NCBI GenBank assembly: GCA_964370115.1 | Contig: CAYJIA010000044.1 | Span: 1 to 16,981, forward strand | Origin: SIG603 sp964370115 | Lineage (GTDB): Bacteria; Bacillota; Clostridia; Oscillospirales; Acutalibacteraceae | DNA: 16,981 nt | Reading direction: 5' to 3' | In this document: one piece after another, positions 1 to 6,215 of the stretch | Layout of the letters: each line of letters starts with the position of its first letter | Position numbering within the stretch: position 1 is the stretch's first letter | Program-made: the position numbers and the translations under genes | Notes under the pieces: model-generated | Database searches by the model: none | What the model was told of the DNA's origin: nothing | The model's input: the letters and a program-made list of their open reading frames with translations, nothing else

Positions 1-130
1 GTTCTTAGGGCAGAGCCCTGAGGCGTTTTCCGCAGAAAACGAAATCTTATCCTTATAAGAGCATTTTTGAAGGTGAATTTTGCCACAAAGAGGGGCAAAA
101 GAGGAAGCTTTTTGCGATAGAAAAAGCTTC
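1..130. repeat. Run of five consecutive hairpins in non-coding DNA
   Basis: Five perfect inverted repeats follow each other with little DNA between them: 7-11 with 15-19 (5 bp), 24-30 with 35-41 (7 bp, loop CGCA), 45-50 with 55-60 (6 bp), 78-84 with 94-100 (7 bp) and 104-113 with 121-130 (10 bp, 7-nt loop). No reading frame with a credible start covers the stretch. It lies downstream of the leftward flippase gene, so its transcript could fold as a 3' end, but none of the hairpins is followed by a clean U-run on either strand. The packing suggests a mobile or dispersed intergenic repeat, a structured RNA, or a 3'-UTR structure; the sequence alone does not decide. The window begins inside it, so its left end may be missing. 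Confidence 0.6.
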
Positions 131-227
131 TTTATACTTCCCTTTTGTGTGGTATTTTTTGTTGCTGTTTTTCGACATGCCGAGAACCGAACGGTTTTTT
201 TTATTGCAAAAACAGAGATTTTCACCT
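131..227. other. Intergenic, T-rich, no gene seen
   Basis: This stretch separates the hairpin run from the end of the flippase gene. It is T-rich on the plus strand, with runs near 155-160 and 195-202. A very short stem at 185-196 precedes one T-run but has a loop of only two to four bases. I see no coding region and no convincing promoter. Confidence 0.5.
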
Positions 228-1721
228 TCACTCTTTACTTAAACACAACCTAACTATCGCCAAAAACACCATATACAAACCATACGACAAGCTGCCGGCA
301 AAGACTAAGAAAATTATATTGCTTTCAAACTGAGGAATTATTTGATTTGCCAAAAATGTTGCAATTAAGGCACAGGGAATTTGATAGAATATTTTTAAAA
401 TAAATTTGAGTTTCAATTTTGACACGGATACCACTTTCCAAATACTTAGTCCAGCATTAAAAATCGTGCTAAAAAATATTATCGCTATATAGCTCTCAAT
501 TCCAAAAGTACGCATGAGTAAAAGTATCAGTGCCACCCTTATGCATGAGTCCATTATGTTGTATTTCATTGAATTTAACTGCTCGTCAAGCCCTTTTAAT
601 AGACAGTCCACAACTATATCAAGGTACATAAGTGGTATAATAGGCGCAAAAACTTTTATAAAAAATCCGACTTCCTCATTTTGATAAAACGCCATTCCAA
701 GATAATCTGCAAAAGTAAAAAATACTGCCGAGGTTATTATTCCAAAAGATAAAGCACTCGCTAGTGCCTTTTGGCTTATATGTGCGACGGCATTTTTGTG
801 CCCTACTTCGCGCTCTCTTGTGATTTTTGGTATTAGCAAGCTTGCAAAAGAACCTAGGAAAAACGAAGGGAAATATAGCACGGGTATCGCCATACCCTGC
901 AATAAGCCATACTGAGTCATGGCGCTTTGATAGGAATATCCTCCGCCTTGAAGCTGAATTGGTATCAGCACATTCTCGCCGGCATTTATCATGCTCCTTG
1001 CCGCCGAGCTGAATGTACAAGGCAATGCGATATGCACCATGCCATGCATGACTTCTTTATTTTTCTTCTTTTGCTTTGGAGTGTGCTTTTTAAGACTAAT
1101 TCGGCAAAATAGAAAGTCGATTAAAAACGATATTATTTCTCCAAGGCTTGAGGCTATCATGACTAGCATACAAGCGACTTCCATACTCGCAAACGGGAAT
1201 AAACAAAAGAGTATTACCGTACCACCTATAGTGACACCCTGCTCTACCATGTCTGCAAGCGCACAGCTTACGCTTTCGTCGACTGCCAAAAAGTACCCTT
1301 TCATACAGGTGCACAGGGACATAAACGGAAGCCCTAAGCCTAAGATTTTCAGACAAGGTGCGGCTTTTGCATTGCCTAAAAAGTAAACGGCGGCAAAGTC
1401 TGAAAAAAACAAGAAAAAGCAGGACACAGCAATGCTAAGCGACAGGCAAAACAGCAGGCATCTGTTTACTATGGAGCGGATTTCATTGCGCCTGCCCGAG
1501 GCTATTGCGCTTGAAACCAACCTTGTCACGGCAAGGCTTATACCTGAAGTACAAAGTGTAACGGCAAGCATAAATATAGAAAATATAAGCTGAAAAAGCC
1601 CCACTCCCTCGGCGCCGATTTCTCCAGAAATGTACGAGCGGTAAAAAATATGCACGGTGCGTATTAAAAATGAAATCGCTGTAAGGCTTATGCCTTGCAT
1701 GAAAAACTGTTGCTTACTCAT
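228..1721 (-). CDS. SpoVB-like oligosaccharide flippase (MOP superfamily membrane protein)
   Basis: This 497-residue polytopic membrane protein belongs to the polysaccharide transport (PST/SpoVB/YtgP) branch of the MOP flippases, whose members move lipid-linked cell-wall or polysaccharide precursors across the membrane. About 12-14 hydrophobic segments run the whole length, with a charged cytoplasmic loop near residues 210-225 (lysine-rich, HTPKQKKKNKE) as is usual between the two halves. The LKGLDEQLNSM segment near residue 380 matches the family's LxGLGxQ signature. Length fits SpoVB (about 520). The start is supported by GGGAGG five bases upstream. It is divergent from prmA and sits alone. 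Whether it serves sporulation (SpoVB), vegetative peptidoglycan (MurJ-like) or a capsule cannot be told from the window. No promoter of good quality was found for it in the short gap to prmA. Confidence 0.85.
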   Translation of the reverse strand: MSKQQFFMQGISLTAISFLIRTVHIFYRSYISGEIGAEGVGLFQLIFSIFMLAVTLCTSGISLAVTRLVSSAIASGRRNEIRSIVNRCLLFCLSLSIAVSCFFLFFSDFAAVYFLGNAKAAPCLKILGLGLPFMSLCTCMKGYFLAVDESVSCALADMVEQGVTIGGTVILFCLFPFASMEVACMLVMIASSLGEIISFLIDFLFCRISLKKHTPKQKKKNKEVMHGMVHIALPCTFSSAARSMINAGENVLIPIQLQGGGYSYQSAMTQYGLLQGMAIPVLYFPSFFLGSFASLLIPKITREREVGHKNAVAHISQKALASALSFGIITSAVFFTFADYLGMAFYQNEEVGFFIKVFAPIIPLMYLDIVVDCLLKGLDEQLNSMKYNIMDSCIRVALILLLMRTFGIESYIAIIFFSTIFNAGLSIWKVVSVSKLKLKFILKIFYQIPCALIATFLANQIIPQFESNIIFLVFAGSLSYGLYMVFLAIVRLCLSKE

Positions 1722-1738
1722 TTATCCTCCCAAAACTA

Positions 1739-1767
1739 TTGATTAAAAACTTTAAATACTATATAAT
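1739..1767 (+). promoter_or_regulatory. Sigma-A-type promoter for prmA
   Basis: The sequence has TTGATT at 1739-1744, a 17-bp spacer and a perfect TATAAT at 1762-1767. It ends 24 bases before the chosen prmA start codon, and a GGAG ribosome binding site lies at 1778-1781. Confidence 0.75.
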
Positions 1768-1791
1768 TACTAAAAAAGGAGAGTGTTATTT

Positions 1792-2721
1792 ATGGAAAAC
1801 TCAGCATGGACAGAAGTAAAAATAGAAATTAATGCAAAAGATGTCGACACAGCGGGCGACATAGCTCAAATGCTTGTTCCCTATGGAATTTATATTGAGG
1901 ATTATTCAAATTTAGAAGCGGAAGCCTTAGAAATTGCACATATAGATTTAATTGATGAAGAACTTTTACAAAAAGACCGCGATATAGCCTATATTCACGT
2001 CTATTTAGCACCACAAGAAAATCCAGCAGAGGCTGTAGCTTTCTTGACCGAGCGTTATAACAGTGAAAAAATTTCACACAAAATTGATTTGGCTTCTTGT
2101 GCGCAAGAGGACTGGATTAACAACTGGAAGAAGTATTTTAAGCCAATGCCAATAGGTGAAAAGCTATTAATTCGCCCTATTTGGGAAGATGAATTTGACG
2201 ACATGGGCAGAAAAGTAATAAATTTAGAGCCAGGACTTGCCTTTGGAACCGGAACTCACGAGACTACAAGGCTTTGTATGGAGTTTTTAGAAAAACATGT
2301 AAAGACTGACGACGAAATTTTGGACATGGGCTGTGGTAGCGGAATTTTATCAGTTGCAGGCCTAGTTTTGGGCGCAAAAAAAGCCGTCGGTGTAGATATC
2401 GACGAGCTGGCTGTAAAAACCTCGATAGAAAACGCAGATATGAATAATGTTGCCGATAAATTTGACGGCATATGCGGAAATTTGTCCGATAAAGTTCATG
2501 GAAAATTTGATGTATTAGTGGCAAATATAGTCGCCGATGTAATCATTATGTTCTCTAAAGACGTGGAAAAATTCATGAAGGAAAATTCGGTTTATATAAT
2601 AAGCGGAATTATAGCCGAGCGCGAGAAAGATGTTTTAGATGCAATTTGCGACAAATTTGAAGTTATTGAACGAAAAGAAGAAAACGGATGGGTTGCATTT
2701 AGTTTAAAACTACGTGCTTAA
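1792..2721 (+). CDS. prmA: Ribosomal protein L11 methyltransferase
   Basis: PrmA uses S-adenosylmethionine to methylate lysines and the N-terminus of ribosomal protein L11. The 309-residue product has the expected N-terminal substrate-recognition domain (about 1-110, with the EDWINNWKKYFKP segment), then the family stretch GLAFGTGTHETT at about 148-159, SAM motif I (DMGCGSG, 178-184), the acidic end of strand 2 (VGVDID, 199-204) and VANIVA (244-249). Length is normal. A GTG at 1783 would add three residues but sits one or two bases from the GGAG site; the ATG at 1792 has a workable 10-base spacing and is chosen. The gene has its own promoter and terminator. In many Firmicutes it is followed by the rsmE rRNA methyltransferase gene; that partner is absent here. 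Confidence 0.95.
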   Translation: MENSAWTEVKIEINAKDVDTAGDIAQMLVPYGIYIEDYSNLEAEALEIAHIDLIDEELLQKDRDIAYIHVYLAPQENPAEAVAFLTERYNSEKISHKIDLASCAQEDWINNWKKYFKPMPIGEKLLIRPIWEDEFDDMGRKVINLEPGLAFGTGTHETTRLCMEFLEKHVKTDDEILDMGCGSGILSVAGLVLGAKKAVGVDIDELAVKTSIENADMNNVADKFDGICGNLSDKVHGKFDVLVANIVADVIIMFSKDVEKFMKENSVYIISGIIAEREKDVLDAICDKFEVIERKEENGWVAFSLKLRA

Positions 2722-2744
2722 CTAATCTCAATCTAAAAGTAAAG

Positions 2745-2781
2745 AGGCTAACACAGTCAAAAAATTGTGTTAGCCTTTTTT
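2745..2781 (+). terminator. Rho-independent terminator of prmA
   Basis: A perfect 11-bp stem (2745-2755 with 2766-2776) with a 10-base loop is followed by TTTTT and further T-rich sequence. It lies 23 bases after the prmA stop. On the opposite strand the hairpin is followed by CTTTACTTTT, so it may also stop transcripts from the pentapeptide gene, which ends at its edge. Confidence 0.85.
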
Positions 2782-3427
2782 ATTTTATAACTATTCCAAA
2801 CATTTGGGTCAAATCCAGCGCTTGTGAGGCATTTACAATTATACCTTTAAGCTCATGCCTATCGTCTGATACAGTAATTCCTTCTATATTACACTCGCTA
2901 AAATCTATGCCCTTTAAAGAAGTCTGAAAAAAGTCGGCGGCATAAAATGAAGTTTTTTCAAGCATTGTATTATCTAGTCTACAGCTACCTAAGAAAGTAT
3001 TACTAAAATCACTTTCGATGTCACTAAAACCATTGATATTACAATTTGTAAAATTCGAGTATCTCATATTACATTTTACAAAACTAGCACAGTGGAACCT
3101 ACTTCCGGAAAAATCACTGTTTCGGTGCACACAGTTTATTTGCTTTACCACATCAAAGTTACTCTTTCTAAAATTGCACATGTTAAAAACGCAATTTTCA
3201 AATATAACCTCTTCGTAAATGCTACCTTCAAATGACACATTGTCAAATTTGCAATCAATAAAATGCACACTTTCAAACGTGCTTATAGCAAAATATTCTG
3301 ATTTTTTGTCTGCATTTCTTATAATTACATCCTCTTTTTCATCTTCTCTTCCTTCAAAAAAAAGGTCATCTAGCTCCTCTAATTCCCGCATTAGATTTGG
3401 CTCTTTAAATTTAAAATTTCTTTTCAT
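2780..3427 (-). CDS. Pentapeptide-repeat protein with Qnr-like C-terminus
   Basis: The product of about 215 residues carries some 28 uninterrupted pentads (about residues 47-186) with Phe, Leu, Met or Ile at nearly every fifth position. This predicts a right-handed quadrilateral beta-helix of about seven coils. A charged, probably helical N-terminus of about 45 residues (RELEELDDL) precedes it. The C-terminus (LKGIIVNASQALDLTQMFGIVIK, given here only as a family resemblance) resembles the capping and dimerisation helix of Qnr proteins, and overall length matches Qnr (about 218). Qnr and MfpA mimic DNA and bind gyrase; whether this protein does so is inference. The chosen ATG at 3427 is eight bases from AGAGG; the ATG at 3433 is only two bases away. 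No separate promoter was seen, so it may be read from the ComFB promoter through a terminator. Confidence 0.85.
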   Translation of the reverse strand: MKRNFKFKEPNLMRELEELDDLFFEGREDEKEDVIIRNADKKSEYFAISTFESVHFIDCKFDNVSFEGSIYEEVIFENCVFNMCNFRKSNFDVVKQINCVHRNSDFSGSRFHCASFVKCNMRYSNFTNCNINGFSDIESDFSNTFLGSCRLDNTMLEKTSFYAADFFQTSLKGIDFSECNIEGITVSDDRHELKGIIVNASQALDLTQMFGIVIK

Positions 3428-3450
3428 AAACATAGCCTCTTTTGCTTTTT

Positions 3451-3484
3451 AAAAAAAGTCGAGCAGAAAATTCCACTCGACTTT
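3451..3484 (-). terminator. Terminator downstream of comFB-like gene
   Basis: A 9-bp perfect stem (3455-3463 with 3476-3484) is followed, on the minus strand, by a run of seven T residues (3451-3457 as A on the plus strand, part of it inside the stem). It lies between the ComFB stop and the pentapeptide gene, so the latter may depend on partial readthrough. Confidence 0.75.
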
Positions 3485-3499
3485 ACTTTTCTTAATAAC

Positions 3500-3787
3500 T
3501 TACGCTTTTTCCTCTTCACCATCTGTGTGTCTTGGGTGCTCCGCTATTACTGTTGCAGCACTTGTCAAAGCCCTGATTACATCTACATTGTACTGAGTTG
3601 TGACTGTTTGAAGCTTTGAAAAAAGCTCACCCTTGTGAGATGCAAAATATTTTGGTGGTAGACTGTTTAGCGCAAGCGCTATGATATCGTTTCTGCACTC
3701 ACTGCAAGTACAACAATCTATATTTTTGCACACATCGTCAAAATGCATTTCAACGACTTCTTCCATTAAGTTGATATATTTGCTCAT
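3500..3787 (-). CDS. comFB: ComFB family protein
   Basis: This small cytoplasmic protein of 95 residues has the ComFB pattern: a helical N-terminus (LMEEVVEMHFDDV), a cysteine cluster CCTCSEC at about 25-31, then DIIALALNSLPPKYF and KGELFSK, and a C-terminal helix (VDVIRALTSA). In Bacillus, comFB lies inside the comF competence operon between a helicase and a phosphoribosyltransferase; its role there is unclear, and cyanobacterial members have been reported to bind cyclic dinucleotides. The cysteines suggest a zinc site. Here no other competence gene is near. The frame is open 13 codons further upstream, but the -10 box at 3827-3832 touches that upstream ATG, and GGAGGT sits seven bases before the ATG at 3787, so the shorter form is chosen. 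Confidence 0.85.
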   Translation of the reverse strand: MSKYINLMEEVVEMHFDDVCKNIDCCTCSECRNDIIALALNSLPPKYFASHKGELFSKLQTVTTQYNVDVIRALTSAATVIAEHPRHTDGEEEKA

Positions 3788-3826
3788 TATGATGACCTCC
3801 GTAATGTTGTTATTTTCGTTATTCAA

Positions 3827-3855
3827 ATTATACTACTGTTTTTATTAATATACAA
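3827..3855 (-). promoter_or_regulatory. Promoter for the comFB-like gene
   Basis: On the minus strand TTGTAT (3850-3855) and a perfect TATAAT (3827-3832) are 17 bp apart. Transcription would begin near 3820, about 30 bases before the chosen start codon, which excludes the longer open frame that begins at 3826. Confidence 0.65.
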
Positions 3856-3867
3856 GTAGTTTTTTCA

Positions 3868-4377
3868 TTATTTACAAATTTTATATACTAGGTGTGGCAT
3901 CTCCATACCATAATAGTGTTTAATTACCCCGTCTACAAGTTCCATTCCATTTCTTTTTGCGACATTTTGCGATGTTACATTGCTATCCCTTATTATAGAA
4001 TACACCTCGCCTATCCCCAATACATTAAAGGCATAAGCTTTACAAGCTATAGCGCTTTCAGTTGCATAGCCTTTATTCCAATAGGCTTTTTGAAAAAGAT
4101 ATCCTATTTCGTGGACATCACTACCTTTAACGTCTTGCATAGTAATTCCACATTGCCCTATCATTTCCCCTGTTTCTTTTATAGTTACGGCAAAAAGTCC
4201 AAATCCATACTTTATGTAATTTTCTAACTGCTTATCAAGCCAAAACTGTGCCTCGCCCGCGCTAAAGGCATGTTCATATGCATACATTACATCTTTATCC
4301 CTGAGGATTTTACAAAGGTCAAAATAGTCGTCCTGTGTCATTTTGCGCAGTACTAATCTTTCTGTTTCTATTTTCAT
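3868..4377 (-). CDS. GNAT N-acetyltransferase (RimJ/RimL type)
   Basis: The 169-residue product has the typical RimJ/RimL-like opening (IETERLVLRKMTQDD), a middle strand with the pattern GxxIGxxGI (MIGQCGI), the acetyl-CoA pyrophosphate-binding stretch (EIGYLFQKAYWNKGYATE, about residues 93-110) and the late segment RDSNVTSQNVAKRNGM, in which Asn and Ser are conserved in the family. The acceptor substrate cannot be predicted; relatives acetylate ribosomal protein N-termini or small molecules. The frame extends to a TTG at 4392, but the ATG at 4377, seven bases from AGGT, is more likely. There is no visible terminator before the ComFB promoter at 3855, so some transcripts may run into comFB. 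Confidence 0.85.
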   Translation of the reverse strand: MKIETERLVLRKMTQDDYFDLCKILRDKDVMYAYEHAFSAGEAQFWLDKQLENYIKYGFGLFAVTIKETGEMIGQCGITMQDVKGSDVHEIGYLFQKAYWNKGYATESAIACKAYAFNVLGIGEVYSIIRDSNVTSQNVAKRNGMELVDGVIKHYYGMEMPHLVYKICK

Positions 4378-4429
4378 ATCTGTTACCTGCAATTCTTAAC
4401 TAATAAAAAAATTTAGTAAAACTTTTAAT

Positions 4430-4460
4430 AAAAAAACGTGACAAATTATTGCCACGTTTT
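4430..4460 (-). terminator. Terminator of the epimerase-PduL operon
   Basis: An 8-bp stem (4433-4440 with 4453-4460) with a 12-base loop is followed on the minus strand by a T-run (A at 4430-4436 on the plus strand, partly in the stem). It begins about 10 bases after the pduL-like stop codon. Confidence 0.75.
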
Positions 4461-4470
4461 CTATGTAAAA

Positions 4471-5040
4471 TTAAAGTTTTACGATTTCGCCGTCTACTGT
4501 ACCAGGTAGTGCCGCCGCGTTTGACTCGTCTGTGTCAACGTGCATTGCAGCCGAAAAGTTTGGATGAACTCTTGCAACTACATCGCCAAAAATTAAAGCT
4601 CTGCCGTTAAAGTCAACTTTAACGCCTACGATTTCTTTATCTTCAACACCTGCCGCTTTTGCCTCGTCTGGATTTAAGTGAATATGTCTTTTTGCAACTA
4701 TAACACCTTTGTCTATATCCACTTGGCCTTTAGGGCCTTTTAGCGTACATGGTGCAGAACCCTCGATGTCTCCTGACTCCCTAATGGGAGCAGAAAGACC
4801 GATTTTTCTAGCATCTGTTAAAGCTATTTCGACTTGTGTTGCAGGACGTGTAGGCCCTAAAATTGTCATCACCAAAGAACCTTTTGGCCCAATGACTTCT
4901 ACTTTTTCATTTGTTGCATATTGTCCGGGTTGTGACAAGTCTTTTCTATTTGATAAAACTGCGTCCTCCCCGAAAAGAATTTTTAAATGCTCATCTGAAA
5001 CATGCAAATGACGAGCAGAAGTCTCTACCATTATTTTCAT
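4471..5040 (-). CDS. pduL: PduL-type phosphate acyltransferase (phosphotransacylase)
   Basis: PduL enzymes exchange CoA for phosphate on acetyl- or propionyl-CoA, giving an acyl phosphate that acetate kinase turns into ATP. The 189-residue protein shows both zinc-binding histidine motifs, one per beta-barrel: SARHLH at 8-13 and KRHIH at 117-121, plus the conserved RVHPNFSAAMHVD segment (157-169). It starts directly at the catalytic domain and has no N-terminal extension of the kind that targets PduL to bacterial microcompartments, and no shell-protein genes are nearby, so it is most likely a free cytoplasmic enzyme that stands in for Pta. AGGAG lies 10 bases before the ATG. It begins 37 bases after the epimerase stop and shares its promoter and terminator. 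No acetate kinase gene is in the window. Confidence 0.92.
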   Translation of the reverse strand: MKIMVETSARHLHVSDEHLKILFGEDAVLSNRKDLSQPGQYATNEKVEVIGPKGSLVMTILGPTRPATQVEIALTDARKIGLSAPIRESGDIEGSAPCTLKGPKGQVDIDKGVIVAKRHIHLNPDEAKAAGVEDKEIVGVKVDFNGRALIFGDVVARVHPNFSAAMHVDTDESNAAALPGTVDGEIVKL

Positions 5041-5077
5041 ACCCTTATTACTCCTATTAATCTAATTTAATCTAAAT

Positions 5078-6046
5078 TTAAGCCCAACGCATTTCCGTCA
5101 TTTTTGGCTCAAATACCATAACTTCTTTAAGCATTGCTACAGCTTTTGTTAAGCCTTCGTTTTGGCTCATTAGGCTGTCTTCGTGCTCAATGCTCATAAC
5201 ATAGTCATAGCCTATCATTCTTAAAGCACTTACTATATCTTTCCAGTAAATCATATCATTTCCGTAGCCTACGCTTCTGAATATCCATGAACGGTTAATC
5301 TCATCACCATAGTGTTGCACGTCTAAAACGCCGTTTACGCCTGTGTTGATAGGATCAATTTTTGTATCTTTTGCGTGTACGTGGAATATAGCATCGCCTA
5401 ATTCACGAATAGCCGCAACAGGGTTAACGCCTTGCCATACTAGGTGGCTAGGGTCAAAGTTTACGCCGATTTCAGGGCCTACAGCATCTCTAAGTTTTTT
5501 TAGAGAATGTACATTGTAACACGCAAATCCTGGGTGTAACTCTAAAGCTATTTTTGTAACGCCGTGAGATTTTGCAAACTCAACAAACTCTTTCCAATAA
5601 GGAATTAGAACTTCGTTCCATTGGTAGTCAAGTATAGCTAGGAAATCCTCTGGCCATGGGCAAGTAACCCAGTTTGGATATTGTGATGTAGCGCTATCGC
5701 CAGGGCAACCTGAGAAACAGTTGATTTGGTTAATACCCATTTTTTCAGCCATTAAAACAGCATCTCTCATGCCTTTGTCAAACTCAGCTGCAAGCTCTTT
5801 GTTTGGATGAACAGGGTTTCCGTGACAGCTAAAAGCGCTGACTTCCATATTGTATTTTGCAATAGTAGCTTTAAATTCTTCAAATTTCGCCTCATCATTT
5901 AAAAGCTCATCTGGATTGCAGTGGTCTGTACCGGGATAACCGCCACAACCAAGCTCTATCATTTGTATGCCAAGAGAACTAAAGTACTCTAAAGCTTCAG
6001 GTAGGGATTTATTTCCCACAACATTAGTAAAAACGCCAAGTTTCAT
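5078..6046 (-). CDS. Sugar phosphate isomerase/epimerase (AP endonuclease 2-like TIM barrel)
   Basis: The 322-residue cytoplasmic protein has the xylose isomerase-like TIM-barrel pattern. It opens with KLGVFTNVV and the helix PEALEYFSSLGIQMIELG, and contains metal-ligand candidates at strand ends: Glu169 (ALELHPG), Asp198 and His201 (NFDPSHL), His222 and His224 (FHVHAKD) and Glu287 (SIEHED). These match the Glu-Asp-His-Glu set of ketose 3-epimerases and inosose-type enzymes of the IolE/IolI group. The exact sugar is unknown. It is first in a two-gene operon with pduL, divergent from an MFS transporter, so the two operons may handle the same carbon source. The start follows AAGGAG by 11 bases and has a strong promoter at 6082-6110. 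Confidence 0.88.
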   Translation of the reverse strand: MKLGVFTNVVGNKSLPEALEYFSSLGIQMIELGCGGYPGTDHCNPDELLNDEAKFEEFKATIAKYNMEVSAFSCHGNPVHPNKELAAEFDKGMRDAVLMAEKMGINQINCFSGCPGDSATSQYPNWVTCPWPEDFLAILDYQWNEVLIPYWKEFVEFAKSHGVTKIALELHPGFACYNVHSLKKLRDAVGPEIGVNFDPSHLVWQGVNPVAAIRELGDAIFHVHAKDTKIDPINTGVNGVLDVQHYGDEINRSWIFRSVGYGNDMIYWKDIVSALRMIGYDYVMSIEHEDSLMSQNEGLTKAVAMLKEVMVFEPKMTEMRWA

Positions 6047-6081
6047 AGTAGTGCACTCTCCTTAAAATATTTATCTTACCT

Positions 6082-6110
6082 ATTATAGCTTGTCTGTTAC
6101 AAAAAATCAA
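6082..6110 (-). promoter_or_regulatory. Promoter for the epimerase-PduL operon
   Basis: On the minus strand TTGATT (6105-6110) and a perfect TATAAT (6082-6087) are separated by exactly 17 bp. The start codon of the epimerase lies about 36 bases downstream of the -10 box. Confidence 0.75.
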
Positions 6111-6123
6111 TTACTTTTCGTTC

Positions 6124-6139
6124 AAAATTAGTTAATTTT
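6124..6139. promoter_or_regulatory. Candidate operator palindrome between divergent promoters
   Basis: AAAATTA and TAATTTT form a 7-bp inverted repeat around GT. It lies 13 bases from the leftward -35 box and 14 bases from the rightward one, so a dimeric regulator bound here could act on both operons. The sequence is pure AT in its arms and could occur by chance in this AT-rich gap. No regulator gene is adjacent. Confidence 0.35.
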
Positions 6140-6153
6140 ATATTAAAAATATG

Positions 6154-6182
6154 ATGACAGAAAAATAAAAACATAGTATAAT
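6154..6182 (+). promoter_or_regulatory. Strong promoter for the MFS/GTPase/DUF1349 operon
   Basis: ATGACA (6154-6159, one mismatch to consensus), a 17-bp spacer and a perfect TATAAT (6177-6182) precede the MFS start codon by 33 bases. This is among the best promoters in the window. Confidence 0.85.
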
Positions 6183-6215
6183 CAATCTATCTTTTGCATA
6201 TTAGGAGTTTAAATT

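Noticed and set aside
185..202. Possible terminator (AACCG-CGGTT before a T-run)
   Set aside because: The loop would have only two bases, or the stem only three base pairs, and no rightward gene ends before it in the window.
991..1386. Open rightward frame antisense to the flippase gene
   Set aside because: It mirrors the codons of the flippase and shows no recognisable motif or ribosome binding site of its own.
4471..5040. Part of a propanediol or ethanolamine microcompartment operon
   Set aside because: There is no N-terminal targeting extension on PduL and no shell or diol dehydratase gene in the window.
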